This document shows positions 25,958 through 34,833 of a DNA stretch of 64,000 nt, one piece after another (positions within the stretch are counted from its first letter, which is position 1; every line of letters starts with the position of its first letter). Both the position numbers and the translations under genes were made by a program. The stretch spans positions 53,841-117,840 of the forward strand of contig NZ_JAMXFD010000007.1 of the NCBI RefSeq assembly GCF_025370875.1, given 5' to 3'. Under the pieces are notes generated by a model. The model had not been told where the DNA came from, made no database searches, and saw only the letters and a program-made list of their open reading frames with translations. The DNA comes from Laspinema palackyanum D2c. Its GTDB lineage: Bacteria > Cyanobacteriota > Cyanobacteriia > Cyanobacteriales > Laspinemataceae.

Positions 25958-26926
25958 ATGAAACCACAGAGGTTATTATTGAGTATTGTCACTGCTGGGG
26001 CGATCGCCACCTCGGGTCTGGTGACTCCTCCTTTCTCCACCGTTGCCACCGCCTTTAGTGCCGATGAACAAACCAGCATCAATGTCTACCAACAGGCGAG
26101 TCCTTCGGTGGTGACAATCCGCGTAGGCAGAGGTGCAGGGTCTGGAAGTATTATCAGTGCTGATGGCCTCGTTTTAACTAATGATCATGTGGTGAGTTCG
26201 GCGCGTAATGGCAGAGTGGAGGTGCTCACCAGTACGGGACAGACTTACACCGGGGATGTGATTGCCACCGATCGCCGCAATGATTTAGCCTTAGTTCGAC
26301 TCAGAACCAGCGATCGCCTGCCTGCGTTACGGATAGCGAGTCGAGAGGGGATCCAAGTCGGTCAACGGGTTTATGCGATCGGCAGTCCCTTTGGACTCTC
26401 CGGAACCTTTACCACCGGAATTCTCAGCCGAATTGCTGATAATGGGGACTTACAAACCGATGCCGCCATCAATCCCGGGAATTCCGGCGGTCCTTTGCTC
26501 AATTCCAATGGAGAACTCATTGGGGTCAATAAAGCGATTTTAAGCCCCAATCGTGGGGGTAATATAGGGATTGGATTTGCAACGAGTGCGACAGTTGCCC
26601 AGGACTTTATCGCCGCTAATCGGTCGCGGACCGTGGCCCAAGGGCCTGATAGGACGCCAGCGCCTGAGTCAGGGCGATCGCGGTCCACTTCTCCCCCGCC
26701 TCGCTTAGGGGTGGAGGTGAATGCGGGTTTAGTGATTCAGTCTGTAGAACGGGGGTCTCCTGCCGCGCAAATTGGGTTACGGGCCGGCGATCGCCTGTTA
26801 GGAGTGAATGGCACTCGGTTACAGCGGATCGAGCAACTGCTGGCGTTTTTAAATACCCGTCCGAATTCCGCAGTGTTCACCATCAGTCGAGGACGGCGAG
26901 TGGCCAATGTGCGCGTCAATTTTTAA
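25958..26926 (+). CDS. DegP/HhoA-like trypsin-type serine protease with one PDZ domain
   Basis: A 322-residue periplasmic or lumenal protease. The signal peptide covers residues 1-~35 (LLLSIVTAGAIATSGLVTPP...TAFSADE). The S1C catalytic triad is complete: His77 in TNDHVV, Asp109 in NDLALVRL and Ser176 in NPGNSGGPLL. A single C-terminal PDZ domain (LGVEVNAGLVIQSVERGSPA, AGDRLLGVNGTRLQ) follows an Arg/Pro/Ser-rich linker. This is the one-PDZ arrangement of HhoA/HhoB/HtrA relatives in cyanobacteria, which handle damaged envelope proteins. Substrates are unknown. It is transcribed away from the propeller gene and ends at a hairpin. Confidence 0.9.
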   Translation: MKPQRLLLSIVTAGAIATSGLVTPPFSTVATAFSADEQTSINVYQQASPSVVTIRVGRGAGSGSIISADGLVLTNDHVVSSARNGRVEVLTSTGQTYTGDVIATDRRNDLALVRLRTSDRLPALRIASREGIQVGQRVYAIGSPFGLSGTFTTGILSRIADNGDLQTDAAINPGNSGGPLLNSNGELIGVNKAILSPNRGGNIGIGFATSATVAQDFIAANRSRTVAQGPDRTPAPESGRSRSTSPPPRLGVEVNAGLVIQSVERGSPAAQIGLRAGDRLLGVNGTRLQRIEQLLAFLNTRPNSAVFTISRGRRVANVRVNF

Positions 26927-26962
26927 GGGGCCACTGCCCGGACAATTTCGCTTCAACGAATA

Positions 26963-26987
26963 AAACCCCAGCATTTTGCTGAGGTTT
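26963..26987. terminator. Hairpin between the protease gene and the convergent small gene
   Basis: AAACCCCAGCA (26963-26973) pairs with TGCTGAGGTTT (26977-26987) with one mismatch. The spacer is shared by two convergent genes, so it may serve both. Confidence 0.55.
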
Positions 26988-27049
26988 GGTTGTGATGTTT
27001 TAAGGTGAGGAGAGGGGCCGAGGAATTTTCCCCTGCCGAGAACAGTATT

Positions 27050-27442
27050 TTAGAAGTAGCGGATCATCAGGGGCACTAAAGCTTCCATCGTTTGTCCCGT
27101 AACGCGATCGCGGACCCGGGCTTGACGGAAGGCGGTGCGTCCAGTATAGGAGAAAATACTCCGGGAACTCATATCGCCAATTAATTCAACTAATTCATAA
27201 CGGCCATCGGAACTGCTGTCGGGGGTGATAATATTCCCCCGAGAGGCGACACCCCCAGTGCGATCGAGAATTACTGGCAAAGAGCGAATCACCGGATAGG
27301 TCACACCTTCGTAGGTAATCATTCGTTCGGTCAGGGCTGCAAGGGGTCTTTGAGCCGATGCCGCTTGCGGGAAGCTGAAACCCGAGGCTAGGACCAGTCC
27401 CATACCCAATAAAAGGGCTTGAAGTTTGGCGGAATTTTTCAT
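27050..27442 (-). CDS. Secreted protein of unknown function, 130 aa
   Basis: A clear signal peptide (LQALLLGMGLVLASGFSFPQAASAQ, residues ~8-31, AxA-type cleavage) is followed by ~100 polar residues with a possible small beta domain: MITYEGVTYPVIRSLPVILD, YELVELIGDMSSRSIFSYTG and FRQARVRDRVTGQTM. I recognise no family. It has no cysteine in the mature part. It is convergent with the HhoA-like protease; an envelope role is only inference. Confidence 0.75.
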   Translation of the reverse strand: MKNSAKLQALLLGMGLVLASGFSFPQAASAQRPLAALTERMITYEGVTYPVIRSLPVILDRTGGVASRGNIITPDSSSDGRYELVELIGDMSSRSIFSYTGRTAFRQARVRDRVTGQTMEALVPLMIRYF

Positions 27443-27925
27443 GGATTTTAAGGGGAAAAGATAGACGAATAATTACAAAATAATCCCGCTTCGGCATTTA
27501 GCCAAATTGGGATGTTTCTTTTCTCGGGGATTGACCCCCAGGGGGTCGAAAAGGTTCCGAGGGATTGAGGAGACTCCATCCCATTGTGATAGGTCTGTCA
27601 AAATCCGTACTTTTCAAGATTCGGTTGGCTAATCATACGGGGTGTGCTACCCCCAAGCAACCTAGGACTAAAATCAGAAAGTCTGGAGACAGGATATCGC
27701 GGTTCCCACAGTTATACCAAATCCGGTTGTCTCAAGCTGGTTTGCTCTATAAGTGAAGCGTTGGCGGGCTAATTTAGCAAACGCTTGAGCCATTGAGTCG
27801 CGCTTCACATCCCTACCTCATGATTCTGGGAAACGCTCCAACTAGAATAATCATAATTCCCCTGACTCTGACAACCCCGAGTCACAGTGTTACAGTAAAC
27901 AGAGATTAACATCACAGGAGGTAAC
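27443..27925. other. Non-coding spacer with GACCCCCAGGGGGTC hairpin
   Basis: A 7-bp perfect hairpin GACCCCC/GGGGGTC lies at 27532-27546. The rest of the spacer shows no recognisable gene; a 63-codon plus-strand ORF (27565-27756) has no family features. Confidence 0.4.
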
Positions 27926-28480
27926 GTGGAAGTCAAAGCCAAACTGACCCTAGAAGAATTTTTCGCTTTACCGGAAGGGGATATTACTTATGAATTGGTT
28001 GATGGAGAAGCTAAACCCAAAATGTCACCGAAACGATTTCATTCCAGATTAACGGGCATCCTGTTTCTACTGCTGACGCAATGGCATCAAAACCGGGGTG
28101 AGGTGGGAATTGAGTGGGCCATAAGGCTCAAACGCAAGGGCAAAGACTGGGCACCCATCCCGGATTTGCTGTATATTTCAGAGGCTCGCCTCTCTTGCGA
28201 TCGCATCCTGGATGAACCCTGTCCCGTTCCTCCCGAATTAGCCATTGAAATTATTTCCCCAGACCAAAGTTTTGGCGAAATCAGTGGCAAGGCGATCGAT
28301 TACTTAAATGCCGGAGTTTCTCGCATCTGGATTGTCGATGCTCAAGTCAAAACCATAACCATTTTCTATCCCGATTCTCCTCCTGAAACCAAACGCGGGG
28401 ATGAAGTTATTACCGATGAATTATTGCCCGGATTAGAATTCACTCCCACCCAGATTTTTGATGATGCTAAAATTCCTTAA
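27926..28480 (+). CDS. Uma2 family endonuclease-like protein (DUF820)
   Basis: A 184-residue member of the Uma2/DUF820 PD-(D/E)XK-like family, which is massively expanded in cyanobacteria. Features: LTLEEFFALPEGDITYELVDGEAKP (entry motif), PDLLYISEARL (the acidic catalytic site), PPELAIEIISPDQSFGEIS with the ExISP core, KAIDYLNAGVSRIWIVD and LPGLEFTPTQIFD. The GTG start at 27926 has AGGAGG four bases upstream, stronger than any other candidate. The role of these proteins is unclear; they are often linked to mobile DNA. Confidence 0.9.
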   Translation: MEVKAKLTLEEFFALPEGDITYELVDGEAKPKMSPKRFHSRLTGILFLLLTQWHQNRGEVGIEWAIRLKRKGKDWAPIPDLLYISEARLSCDRILDEPCPVPPELAIEIISPDQSFGEISGKAIDYLNAGVSRIWIVDAQVKTITIFYPDSPPETKRGDEVITDELLPGLEFTPTQIFDDAKIP

Positions 28481-28694
28481 TCCCCGGAAAAATTGGTAGA
28501 AATTTAGCAATTTAGGGGTTATCCACGCCATCCCCCTCGCCCAATTCACCTCATCCACTGCCAACCCTTGATCCAGGGTAATCCCTCGGACTCAGAGGCC
28601 CTATTCTGAAATTTTTACTCCGGACCTACCATAAACCGTTTAAAATAAAATTAAATAGTGTGTAGATTTGTATCAAGTTCGGATTAAGAAACTC

Positions 28695-29714
28695 ATGGCC
28701 CCTGCTGTTTTAATCGAAAACCTGCAAAAGCGCTACGGAAGCGTTGAAGCGGTTAAAGACGTCTCGTTCCAAATTGATCCCGGTGAAATCTTCGGGCTGT
28801 TGGGTCCCAATGGTGCAGGCAAAACCACCACCATTCGCTGTTTATGCAGTCTCGTCACTCCCGATGCCGGTCGTCTGGAGGTTTCTGGCATTGATGTAGT
28901 GGCAAACCCTAAATTGGCCCGCACTAAGCTGGGTTATGTGGCCCAGGAAGTGGCTTTAGATAAGGTACTGACAGGTCGCGAACTGTTGGAATTGCAAGCG
29001 GCATTATATCATATTCCCAAATCTTTGGCAAGAGATAGAATTAAGACGGTCCTGGATTTATTGGGATTGGACGAATGGGCCGATCGCCAAACAGGGAAAT
29101 ATTCTGGGGGTCTCAAGAAGCGGCTGGATTTGGCCGCAGGATTATTGCACCAACCGGATGTTTTAGTCTTGGATGAACCCACGGTGGGATTGGATATTGA
29201 GACTCGGATGGCCGTGTGGGGATTCCTGCGACAGTTGCGCGAAAATGGGACAACAGTTTTGATTACCAGTCATTATCTGGAAGAAATTGATGCCTTGGCC
29301 GATCGCGTGGCAATTATCGATCGCGGTCAAGTGATTGATAGTGACACTCCCTCTGCTTTAAAGGATAAAGTCGGAGGCGATCGCATTACCCTCCGGATCC
29401 GGGAATTCTCGCCAATGGAAGAGGCGCAACAAGCCAAATCTTTACTCGAACCTCTGCCCTTTGTAGAAGAAATTATCATCAACAATGCCCAAGGAAATTC
29501 CCTGAATTTGGTGGTGAAATCTCAAAGTGATGCCCTATTAACCATTCAGCAAGCCTTACGAGATGCCGGTTTACCCACCTTCGGAATTGCCCAATCTCGA
29601 CCCAGTTTAGATGATGTTTATCTCACCGCCACGGGTCGCACCCTGTTAGATGCAGAAATCGCCGCAGCAGGAACGCGGGACCCGAAAAAGGAACGCAAAC
29701 AGAATATGCGATAA
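28695..29714 (+). CDS. ABC transporter ATP-binding protein (ABC-2 / DrrA type)
   Basis: ATP-binding subunit of a drug- or polysaccharide-type exporter. Walker A is GPNGAGKTTT, the signature motif YSGGLKKRLDLA and Walker B VLVLDEPTVGLD, followed by the switch His in ITSHYLEEID. A C-terminal ~90-residue domain (FSPMEEAQQAKSLLEPLPFV..., SLDDVYLTATGRTL) is typical of DrrA-like and NodI-like subunits. ATG 28695 (MAPAVLIENLQKRYG) is preferred; an in-frame TTG at 28668 adds nine residues. The membrane subunit begins 95 bases downstream, with a small tandem repeat between. Confidence 0.92.
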   Translation: MAPAVLIENLQKRYGSVEAVKDVSFQIDPGEIFGLLGPNGAGKTTTIRCLCSLVTPDAGRLEVSGIDVVANPKLARTKLGYVAQEVALDKVLTGRELLELQAALYHIPKSLARDRIKTVLDLLGLDEWADRQTGKYSGGLKKRLDLAAGLLHQPDVLVLDEPTVGLDIETRMAVWGFLRQLRENGTTVLITSHYLEEIDALADRVAIIDRGQVIDSDTPSALKDKVGGDRITLRIREFSPMEEAQQAKSLLEPLPFVEEIIINNAQGNSLNLVVKSQSDALLTIQQALRDAGLPTFGIAQSRPSLDDVYLTATGRTLLDAEIAAAGTRDPKKERKQNMR

Positions 29715-29718
29715 CATT

Positions 29719-29754
29719 CAGTCCCGCTACATCAGTCCCGCTACATCAGTCCCA
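29719..29754. repeat. Tandem 14-base repeat CAGTCCCGCTACAT
   Basis: Two complete copies (29719-29732 and 29733-29746) and a partial third lie in the spacer between the ABC ATPase and permease genes. Confidence 0.8.
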
Positions 29755-29809
29755 CTTGGGTTTTTACCCTTCTAATTCAACTGCAAAAAATACCATAAAC
29801 AATCAGATT

Positions 29810-30691
29810 ATGAGTCAAACCGTTACACCAAATCCAACTACAGCCTTAAGTAAACCCGGGATTGAGATTCCTGCCAGTAACCCCATCGGGGAATTTACTC
29901 AGGAAACCTTGGCCCTGACCAAACGGCTGTTTATTCAATTAAAACGCCGTCCCTCTAGCTTAATTGCTGGGGTGATTCAGCCGTTGATGTGGTTGATTCT
30001 CTTCGGCGCTTTGTTTCAAAATGCTCCTCAAGGAATGTTTGGCGAGAGTGTGAATTATGCCCAATTTTTAGGGGCAGGGGTAATAGTGTTTACCGCCTTT
30101 TCTGGGGCGTTAAATGCGGGATTGCCGATTATGTTTGATCGCGAATTTGGGTTTCTGAATCGTCTCCTGGTTGCCCCTCTCTCAACTCGGTTTTCGATTG
30201 TGGTAGCTTCAGCAATTTATATTTTGCTGTTGAGCTTAATTCAAACGGCGGTGATTGTGATTGCCGGGGCTTTTATGGGGGCTGGATTACCGGGGGGATT
30301 AGGATTAGGGGCGATCGCCTTTATTACCTTGCTGCTGGTTTTAGGCGTCACCGGATTGAGTCTGGGATTAGCCTTTGCCTTACCGGGACATATCGAACTG
30401 TTGGCGGTGATTTTCGTGATTAACTTGCCACTATTGTTTGCCAGTACCGCATTAGCGCCGCTTTCCTTTATGCCGAAATGGTTGCAAGTGGTGGCAACCT
30501 TGAATCCCCTGAGTTATGCGATCGAACCGATTCGCTATCTGTATCTACATTCTGACTGGACCCTTGGCAGTATCGTCATGCAGGCCCCTTGGGGAGAAGT
30601 CAGCTTTGGCGGTGCATTGGGAATCCTTGCCGGATTTGCAGCAGTGGCATTATTGAGCATTCAACCCCTACTCCGGAGAACTTTTGCTTAG
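29810..30691 (+). CDS. ABC-2 type transporter permease
   Basis: A 293-residue partner of the preceding ATPase, with six hydrophobic segments after a ~50-residue N-terminus. PIGEFTQETLALTKRLFIQLKRRPSSLIAGVIQPLMWLILFGALF, IMFDREFGFLNRLLVAPLSTRFSIVVA and LQVVATLNPLSYAIEPIRYL are the standard ABC-2 membrane domain motifs. ATG 29810 (MSQTVTPNP) is preferred over the in-frame 29756 start, which would add 18 residues with no ribosome-binding site. The exported substrate is unknown. Confidence 0.9.
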   Translation: MSQTVTPNPTTALSKPGIEIPASNPIGEFTQETLALTKRLFIQLKRRPSSLIAGVIQPLMWLILFGALFQNAPQGMFGESVNYAQFLGAGVIVFTAFSGALNAGLPIMFDREFGFLNRLLVAPLSTRFSIVVASAIYILLLSLIQTAVIVIAGAFMGAGLPGGLGLGAIAFITLLLVLGVTGLSLGLAFALPGHIELLAVIFVINLPLLFASTALAPLSFMPKWLQVVATLNPLSYAIEPIRYLYLHSDWTLGSIVMQAPWGEVSFGGALGILAGFAAVALLSIQPLLRRTFA

Positions 30692-30731
30692 TAGAATGGT
30701 CGGTATAATCAATGGTTCACCTGACAACCCT

Positions 30732-31127
30732 ATGAAATCGAAGTTCACTTTGAAGGCAACTGCTCGAATTTCACTCGGAACCCTGGCGGCGATCGCCATG
30801 ACTGCCGTAATGTTACCTGAGTCTGCGACAGCAGAAGAAACCAACCGCGCCAGTGATTTACTAGAACCCCAAATTCAGCTTCAAAAAAATCCCTTTGAAT
30901 CAACCTCTGGAGATGGGCAGCAGATGAATGTATTGGATCTCATTCATCGTGCTCAATTCGGAACCACCCGCAGTATGCAGGAATTTAATCTCCAGCAACA
31001 GCAAAGTATCAATGATGCAGCAGCGGATTTCCGTTCCCGACAATTGGAAATGCTGCATAATTCTGAAGCGGGAATCTCTGAAGAAGCCATCCCCAACTCA
31101 GATTTAACTCCTGGGGGTACTCCTTAA
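30732..31127 (+). CDS. Secreted protein of unknown function, 131 aa
   Basis: Signal peptide: basic MKSKFTLKATARI followed by SLGTLAAIAMTAVMLPESATA, with cleavage likely before EETNRAS. The mature part is Gln-rich and mostly helical (IHRAQFGTTRSMQEFNLQQQQSINDAAADFRSRQLEML). I recognise no family. It begins 40 bases after the permease stop, so it may share that message, and ends at a strong terminator. Confidence 0.75.
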   Translation: MKSKFTLKATARISLGTLAAIAMTAVMLPESATAEETNRASDLLEPQIQLQKNPFESTSGDGQQMNVLDLIHRAQFGTTRSMQEFNLQQQQSINDAAADFRSRQLEMLHNSEAGISEEAIPNSDLTPGGTP

Positions 31128-31151
31128 CTAAGTTTAGTTTAGGAATCCGTA

Positions 31152-31192
31152 ATAAACGCTGATGGATTCAGTTCCATCGGCGTTTATTTTTG
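31152..31192 (+). terminator. Rho-independent terminator after the ABC exporter operon
   Basis: ATAAACGCTGATGGA pairs with TCCATCGGCGTTTAT with a single mismatch, followed by TTTTTG. It sits just beyond the stop of the secreted protein gene. Confidence 0.85.
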
Positions 31193-31232
31193 TCCGAAGT
31201 TAGGCAGAACTCTTATCCCTCATTCAGGCAAT

Positions 31233-32162
31233 TTATGCGGGGGAATTAAGCGCCAATTCTAAACGGTTTGCTAAATCAATAATGTCATCTTTTCTAGGAA
31301 TTTCATCGAGCCAGTGGCTAGGAATAGCAGCAAATCCATATTCAATTCCAGCCAAGCCGCCTGTAACCGCTGCGGTTGTATCGGTATCATCTCCTAAATT
31401 AACGGCGGTTAATACGGCTTCGGCATAAGAAGAGGTATTTAACCAGGACCATAATGCAGCCTCTAGGGTATGAACAACATAGCCACTGGATTTAATTTCC
31501 TCCATCGGATAATTGGCAATTTTCCCGCTCAATACCCGGTTAAAATGAGACATTTCCCTGGAATAGGCGGGGGTTTGATAAATCCCTGTAACTTTTTCGA
31601 TTCCTTGTAAATACGCAGATTTGCGATCGCATCCGGCCAACAATTGGGTTGCAATACTCACATAAATTCCACAAGCCATTTGGGCGCGGGGATGGCCGTG
31701 AGTGATGCAAGATACTTCATGTACCCGCTGAATTAAATCTGCAAACTCTACCGTTTGATGATAAAATACTAGAGGCAAAATTCGCATTAACGAGCCATTA
31801 CCATTATTCCGTTCCGAGGAACCTCCAGCCTGAACCGGGGGAATGCCTCTTTTGAGCCGATCAATGGCGTTAATCGTCGTCATTCCCATGTCAAATGCAT
31901 GACCATGCGGTGTCCAAAACCCCTCCTCTGACCACTTGATAAAAGAATCGGCGATCGCCTCTAGGGAAAATCCGCCACACATTGACTCCGCCAAGCAAAA
32001 TGTCAGCGAACTATCATCGGACCACAGAGAATAACGGCTCATTCCGGTTACTGGATCCTTGACTCGTTCCTCTCGACTAATAAATTGTACTGGAAAGCCA
32101 AGTGCATCACCAATGCAGACACCCATTAACCCGGATAATACCTGGGAACTCGACTCTAACAT
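31233..32162 (-). CDS. ADP-ribosylglycohydrolase family protein
   Basis: A 309-residue protein of the DraG fold. GVCIGDALGFPVQF and SLWSDDSSLTFCLAES give the first Mg site (DDS-type), SERNNGNGSLMRILPLVF and ITHGHPRAQMAC form the next conserved blocks, and VNLGDDTDTTAAVTGGLAG supplies the second metal-binding motif. The key acidic residues are all present. These enzymes remove ADP-ribose from protein or small-molecule targets; the target here cannot be read. No ADP-ribosyltransferase gene is adjacent. Confidence 0.9.
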   Translation of the reverse strand: MLESSSQVLSGLMGVCIGDALGFPVQFISREERVKDPVTGMSRYSLWSDDSSLTFCLAESMCGGFSLEAIADSFIKWSEEGFWTPHGHAFDMGMTTINAIDRLKRGIPPVQAGGSSERNNGNGSLMRILPLVFYHQTVEFADLIQRVHEVSCITHGHPRAQMACGIYVSIATQLLAGCDRKSAYLQGIEKVTGIYQTPAYSREMSHFNRVLSGKIANYPMEEIKSSGYVVHTLEAALWSWLNTSSYAEAVLTAVNLGDDTDTTAAVTGGLAGIEYGFAAIPSHWLDEIPRKDDIIDLANRLELALNSPA

Positions 32163-32311
32163 CAGATTAACCCTTCAACAGTGATACTCCCCAAATGTAC
32201 ATCAATAGCTGTGAGAACTGCTATATTACCAGTAAGGACAAGGCACTGCCCTGTCCCTATGGTTAAATGCAAAACTTTTTTCGGGAAATCTCTTACAGAA
32301 GTGAGGAGTAA

Positions 32312-33370
32312 TTAAGCCGATCGCACTTGCGCCAAGACTAACCCAAACCAATTGTTTGGATCGGTCCAAGTTTTCACCGTACTCAACCCTTGTGCTTGCA
32401 AATACTGCCGCATTTCGTCTAAATCAAATTTCCGAGAAATTTCCGTGAGGATGGTTTCTTCCGGTTCAAATTCAACGGTTAAATCCAAAGCGCGCAGTTG
32501 CACGGTTTGGGTTCGCCGACTTCTCAAGTGCATTTCAATTTGATGTTGTTCTTGGTTATAAAATGCCCAATGCTCAAACTGATCTGGTTTAAAATTACCA
32601 TCAAAGCGCCAATTCAAATGATGCAACACATTTTGATTAAATTCGGCAGTTACCCCTTGAGCATCGTTATAAGCCGGTTCTAAAATGGTAGGAGATTTAT
32701 GCAGGTCAATTCCTAACAAAAAATATTCCCCAACTTTGAGGGCCTGAACAATATCTGCAAAAAAGCGATCGCATTCTTCGGGGTTCAAATTTCCCAAGGT
32801 ACTGCCTAAAAAGCAAAGGGTGCGGGTAGGCAGAATCGCCGGAGTCAAATTAGCTAGGGCTAATTCATAAGTGCTGACTAACCCATGCACCTGCAATGAG
32901 GGATAATCTAATAATAACTGGTTGGCGCTACTTTCCAAAATTCCCCCACTGACATCAATCGGCAAATAGCGCAGGGGATATCCGAGATTTTCGTAAGCAT
33001 CTAACAGAATTCGGGTTTTGGTGGAACTGCCACTGCCGAGTTCTACAATTTCGCTTGAACCTGTAATTTGGGCAATTTCTGCGGAACAATCCTGCAAAAT
33101 TGCCGCTTCAGTCCGAGTAGGATAATATTCAGGTAATTCGCAGATTTGCTCAAATAAATGAGACCCGCGATCGTCATAAAAATAGCGAGGAGAAAGGGTT
33201 TTTTGCGTCTGGGTTAACCCCTCAATGACATCAGAACCGTTATCGATTTCTGTGGAAGAAAGGGTGGGGCTGACTAATCGTTCTAGCCGCAAGCGTTCCG
33301 ATAGAATAGCGGGTTCAAAGTCCAGCCGGGTGGCTAACTCTGGGGGATCAGACGGTTTGGCAAATTTCAT
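32312..33370 (-). CDS. egtD: L-histidine N-alpha-methyltransferase, ergothioneine biosynthesis
   Basis: A 352-residue SAM-dependent enzyme that trimethylates L-histidine to hercynine, the first step of ergothioneine synthesis. Signature: LSPRYFYDDRGSHLFEQICELPEYYPTRTEAAIL, then SSEIVELGSGSSTKTRILL (SAM motif), PIDVSGGILE, FLGSTLGNLNPEE and LNWRFDGNFKPDQFEHWAFYN. The C-terminal FEPEETILTEISRKFD is also family-specific. It lies last in the minus-strand run egtC-egtB-egtD, separated from egtB by 208 bases, so it may have its own promoter. A complete, normal-length member. Confidence 0.93.
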   Translation of the reverse strand: MKFAKPSDPPELATRLDFEPAILSERLRLERLVSPTLSSTEIDNGSDVIEGLTQTQKTLSPRYFYDDRGSHLFEQICELPEYYPTRTEAAILQDCSAEIAQITGSSEIVELGSGSSTKTRILLDAYENLGYPLRYLPIDVSGGILESSANQLLLDYPSLQVHGLVSTYELALANLTPAILPTRTLCFLGSTLGNLNPEECDRFFADIVQALKVGEYFLLGIDLHKSPTILEPAYNDAQGVTAEFNQNVLHHLNWRFDGNFKPDQFEHWAFYNQEQHQIEMHLRSRRTQTVQLRALDLTVEFEPEETILTEISRKFDLDEMRQYLQAQGLSTVKTWTDPNNWFGLVLAQVRSA

Positions 33371-33578
33371 CCGTATTTTTTAGGTGTGAGGCATAAACAA
33401 ATCCGGGTCGCGGTTCTATCAGCTATCTCATTGCTTATGAGACTGAATAGAATCGCGATCGCCGTTCTTATATTGTCTCATTGTCTGCGAAAACCGGGCG
33501 GAAAAGTTCCTGCTTTAGGAATAAATTTCCTCACTAATCGCGAACTCTAATTAATCGGATAGATTTGCATAATTCCTA

Positions 33579-34796
33579 TTAATCACTTCCCCCAGCACAG
33601 CGAAATCCTGCTAAAATCTGCCGCATCCAAGGATGATACCAGTTACGGAAACTGGCGCGCATCGCCCAAGGACGAGTCGCCCAACTGCTGCCGCGTAAGA
33701 CGCGATGCTGTTGGTCAAAATAGGTTTGGGAGTATCCGGGATAGGGATAGGGTTTAAATCCGGGATAGGGGGCAAACCAACTAGAGGTCCATTCCCAGAC
33801 ATTTCCCATCATGTCATAACATCCGTAGGCGCTAACACCTTGGGGATAGCAATTAACGGGGGTTGTTTGAGCGTGTTGATTATCATGATTGCAGCGATCG
33901 CCCGTCGGAAATTCATCCCCCCAAGGATAGATGCGCTGGGTCTGGGTCACTGGGTCCCAACAGGCCGCTTTTTCCCATTCCGCTTCCGAGGGGAGTCGTT
34001 TCCCCACAAATCTTGCATACGCTTCCGCTTCATAGTAACTAACGCCACAGACGGGATGATGATTAAACGCCGGTTCCTCCCGCCAATACAGCGGTTGAGT
34101 CACTTGTGCGCCTTGTAACCACTCCCAACCCGCCTTAGACCACCAATCCCGAGTTTGATATCCTCCGCATTGTATAAATTGCCGATATTGTTCACAGGTG
34201 ACGGGATAGGGGTCAATAGTGTAATCCGGCAGGTACAATTGTTGGGGGGATTGCTCGTTATCTAGGGCATCAGGTCCATCGTTTCCGAACCAAAACTCTC
34301 CGGCAGGAATAGGGACAGCGTGAGTGGGCAATTTTGAAGCATCGCCGATCGCCTCCTCTCCTTTTCCCATCGCCCATTTCTGCAATTGCAAAATAAAGGC
34401 AATGGTTTCTGTATGCTGACTTTCATGTTGCAGGATAAACCGCCAAATTCGCTCTTGTTTTTCCAAGTCAGCGGTTTTTAAATACGCGAAAACCTGCGAT
34501 CGCACCGCCGAAATATAATCCAAAATCTCCGGCAATGGCGGCAACTCAACTCGTTGATGTTTCGGCAATCCATCCTGTGCCATCAGTTGCCGATACTGGG
34601 GAAATAAAGGCGGCATTCCTGCACCGCGTTCCAGCAACCATAATCCTTCCGTAAATCCAATATGTCCTAAGTGCCAACCCACCGGACTAAAATCGGGATG
34701 GACTTGACAGCGAAAGGTTGCGTCATCCATCGATTCAAAAAGCTTGAGGGTACCCAGGCGACATTGAACCATCGATTCGCGGAGTTCCTCTCTCAC
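33579..34796 (-). CDS. egtB: Ergothioneine biosynthesis sulfoxide synthase-like protein EgtB (DinB-FGE)
   Basis: Non-heme iron enzyme that joins a cysteine-type thiol to hercynine. The N-terminal DinB-like half carries the iron-binding histidines: HLGHI near the start and HESQH in FILQHESQHTETI. The C-terminal FGE-sulfatase domain has PAGEFWFGND, YTIDPYPVTCEQYRQFI, PVCGVSYYEAEAYARFVGKRLPSEAEWEKAA, MMGNVWEWTSSWF and VLRGSSWA. GTG 34796 was chosen because homology starts around VREELRESMVQCR and the egtC stop is at 34834; ATG 34772 is an alternative with a better Shine-Dalgarno sequence (GAGGAA). A longer frame to 34934 would overlap egtC. Confidence 0.87.
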   Translation of the reverse strand: MREELRESMVQCRLGTLKLFESMDDATFRCQVHPDFSPVGWHLGHIGFTEGLWLLERGAGMPPLFPQYRQLMAQDGLPKHQRVELPPLPEILDYISAVRSQVFAYLKTADLEKQERIWRFILQHESQHTETIAFILQLQKWAMGKGEEAIGDASKLPTHAVPIPAGEFWFGNDGPDALDNEQSPQQLYLPDYTIDPYPVTCEQYRQFIQCGGYQTRDWWSKAGWEWLQGAQVTQPLYWREEPAFNHHPVCGVSYYEAEAYARFVGKRLPSEAEWEKAACWDPVTQTQRIYPWGDEFPTGDRCNHDNQHAQTTPVNCYPQGVSAYGCYDMMGNVWEWTSSWFAPYPGFKPYPYPGYSQTYFDQQHRVLRGSSWATRPWAMRASFRNWYHPWMRQILAGFRCAGGSD

Positions 34797-34833
34797 TGCC
34801 GCAGGGTCACGGAGTACCCCAGAGGCGATCGCC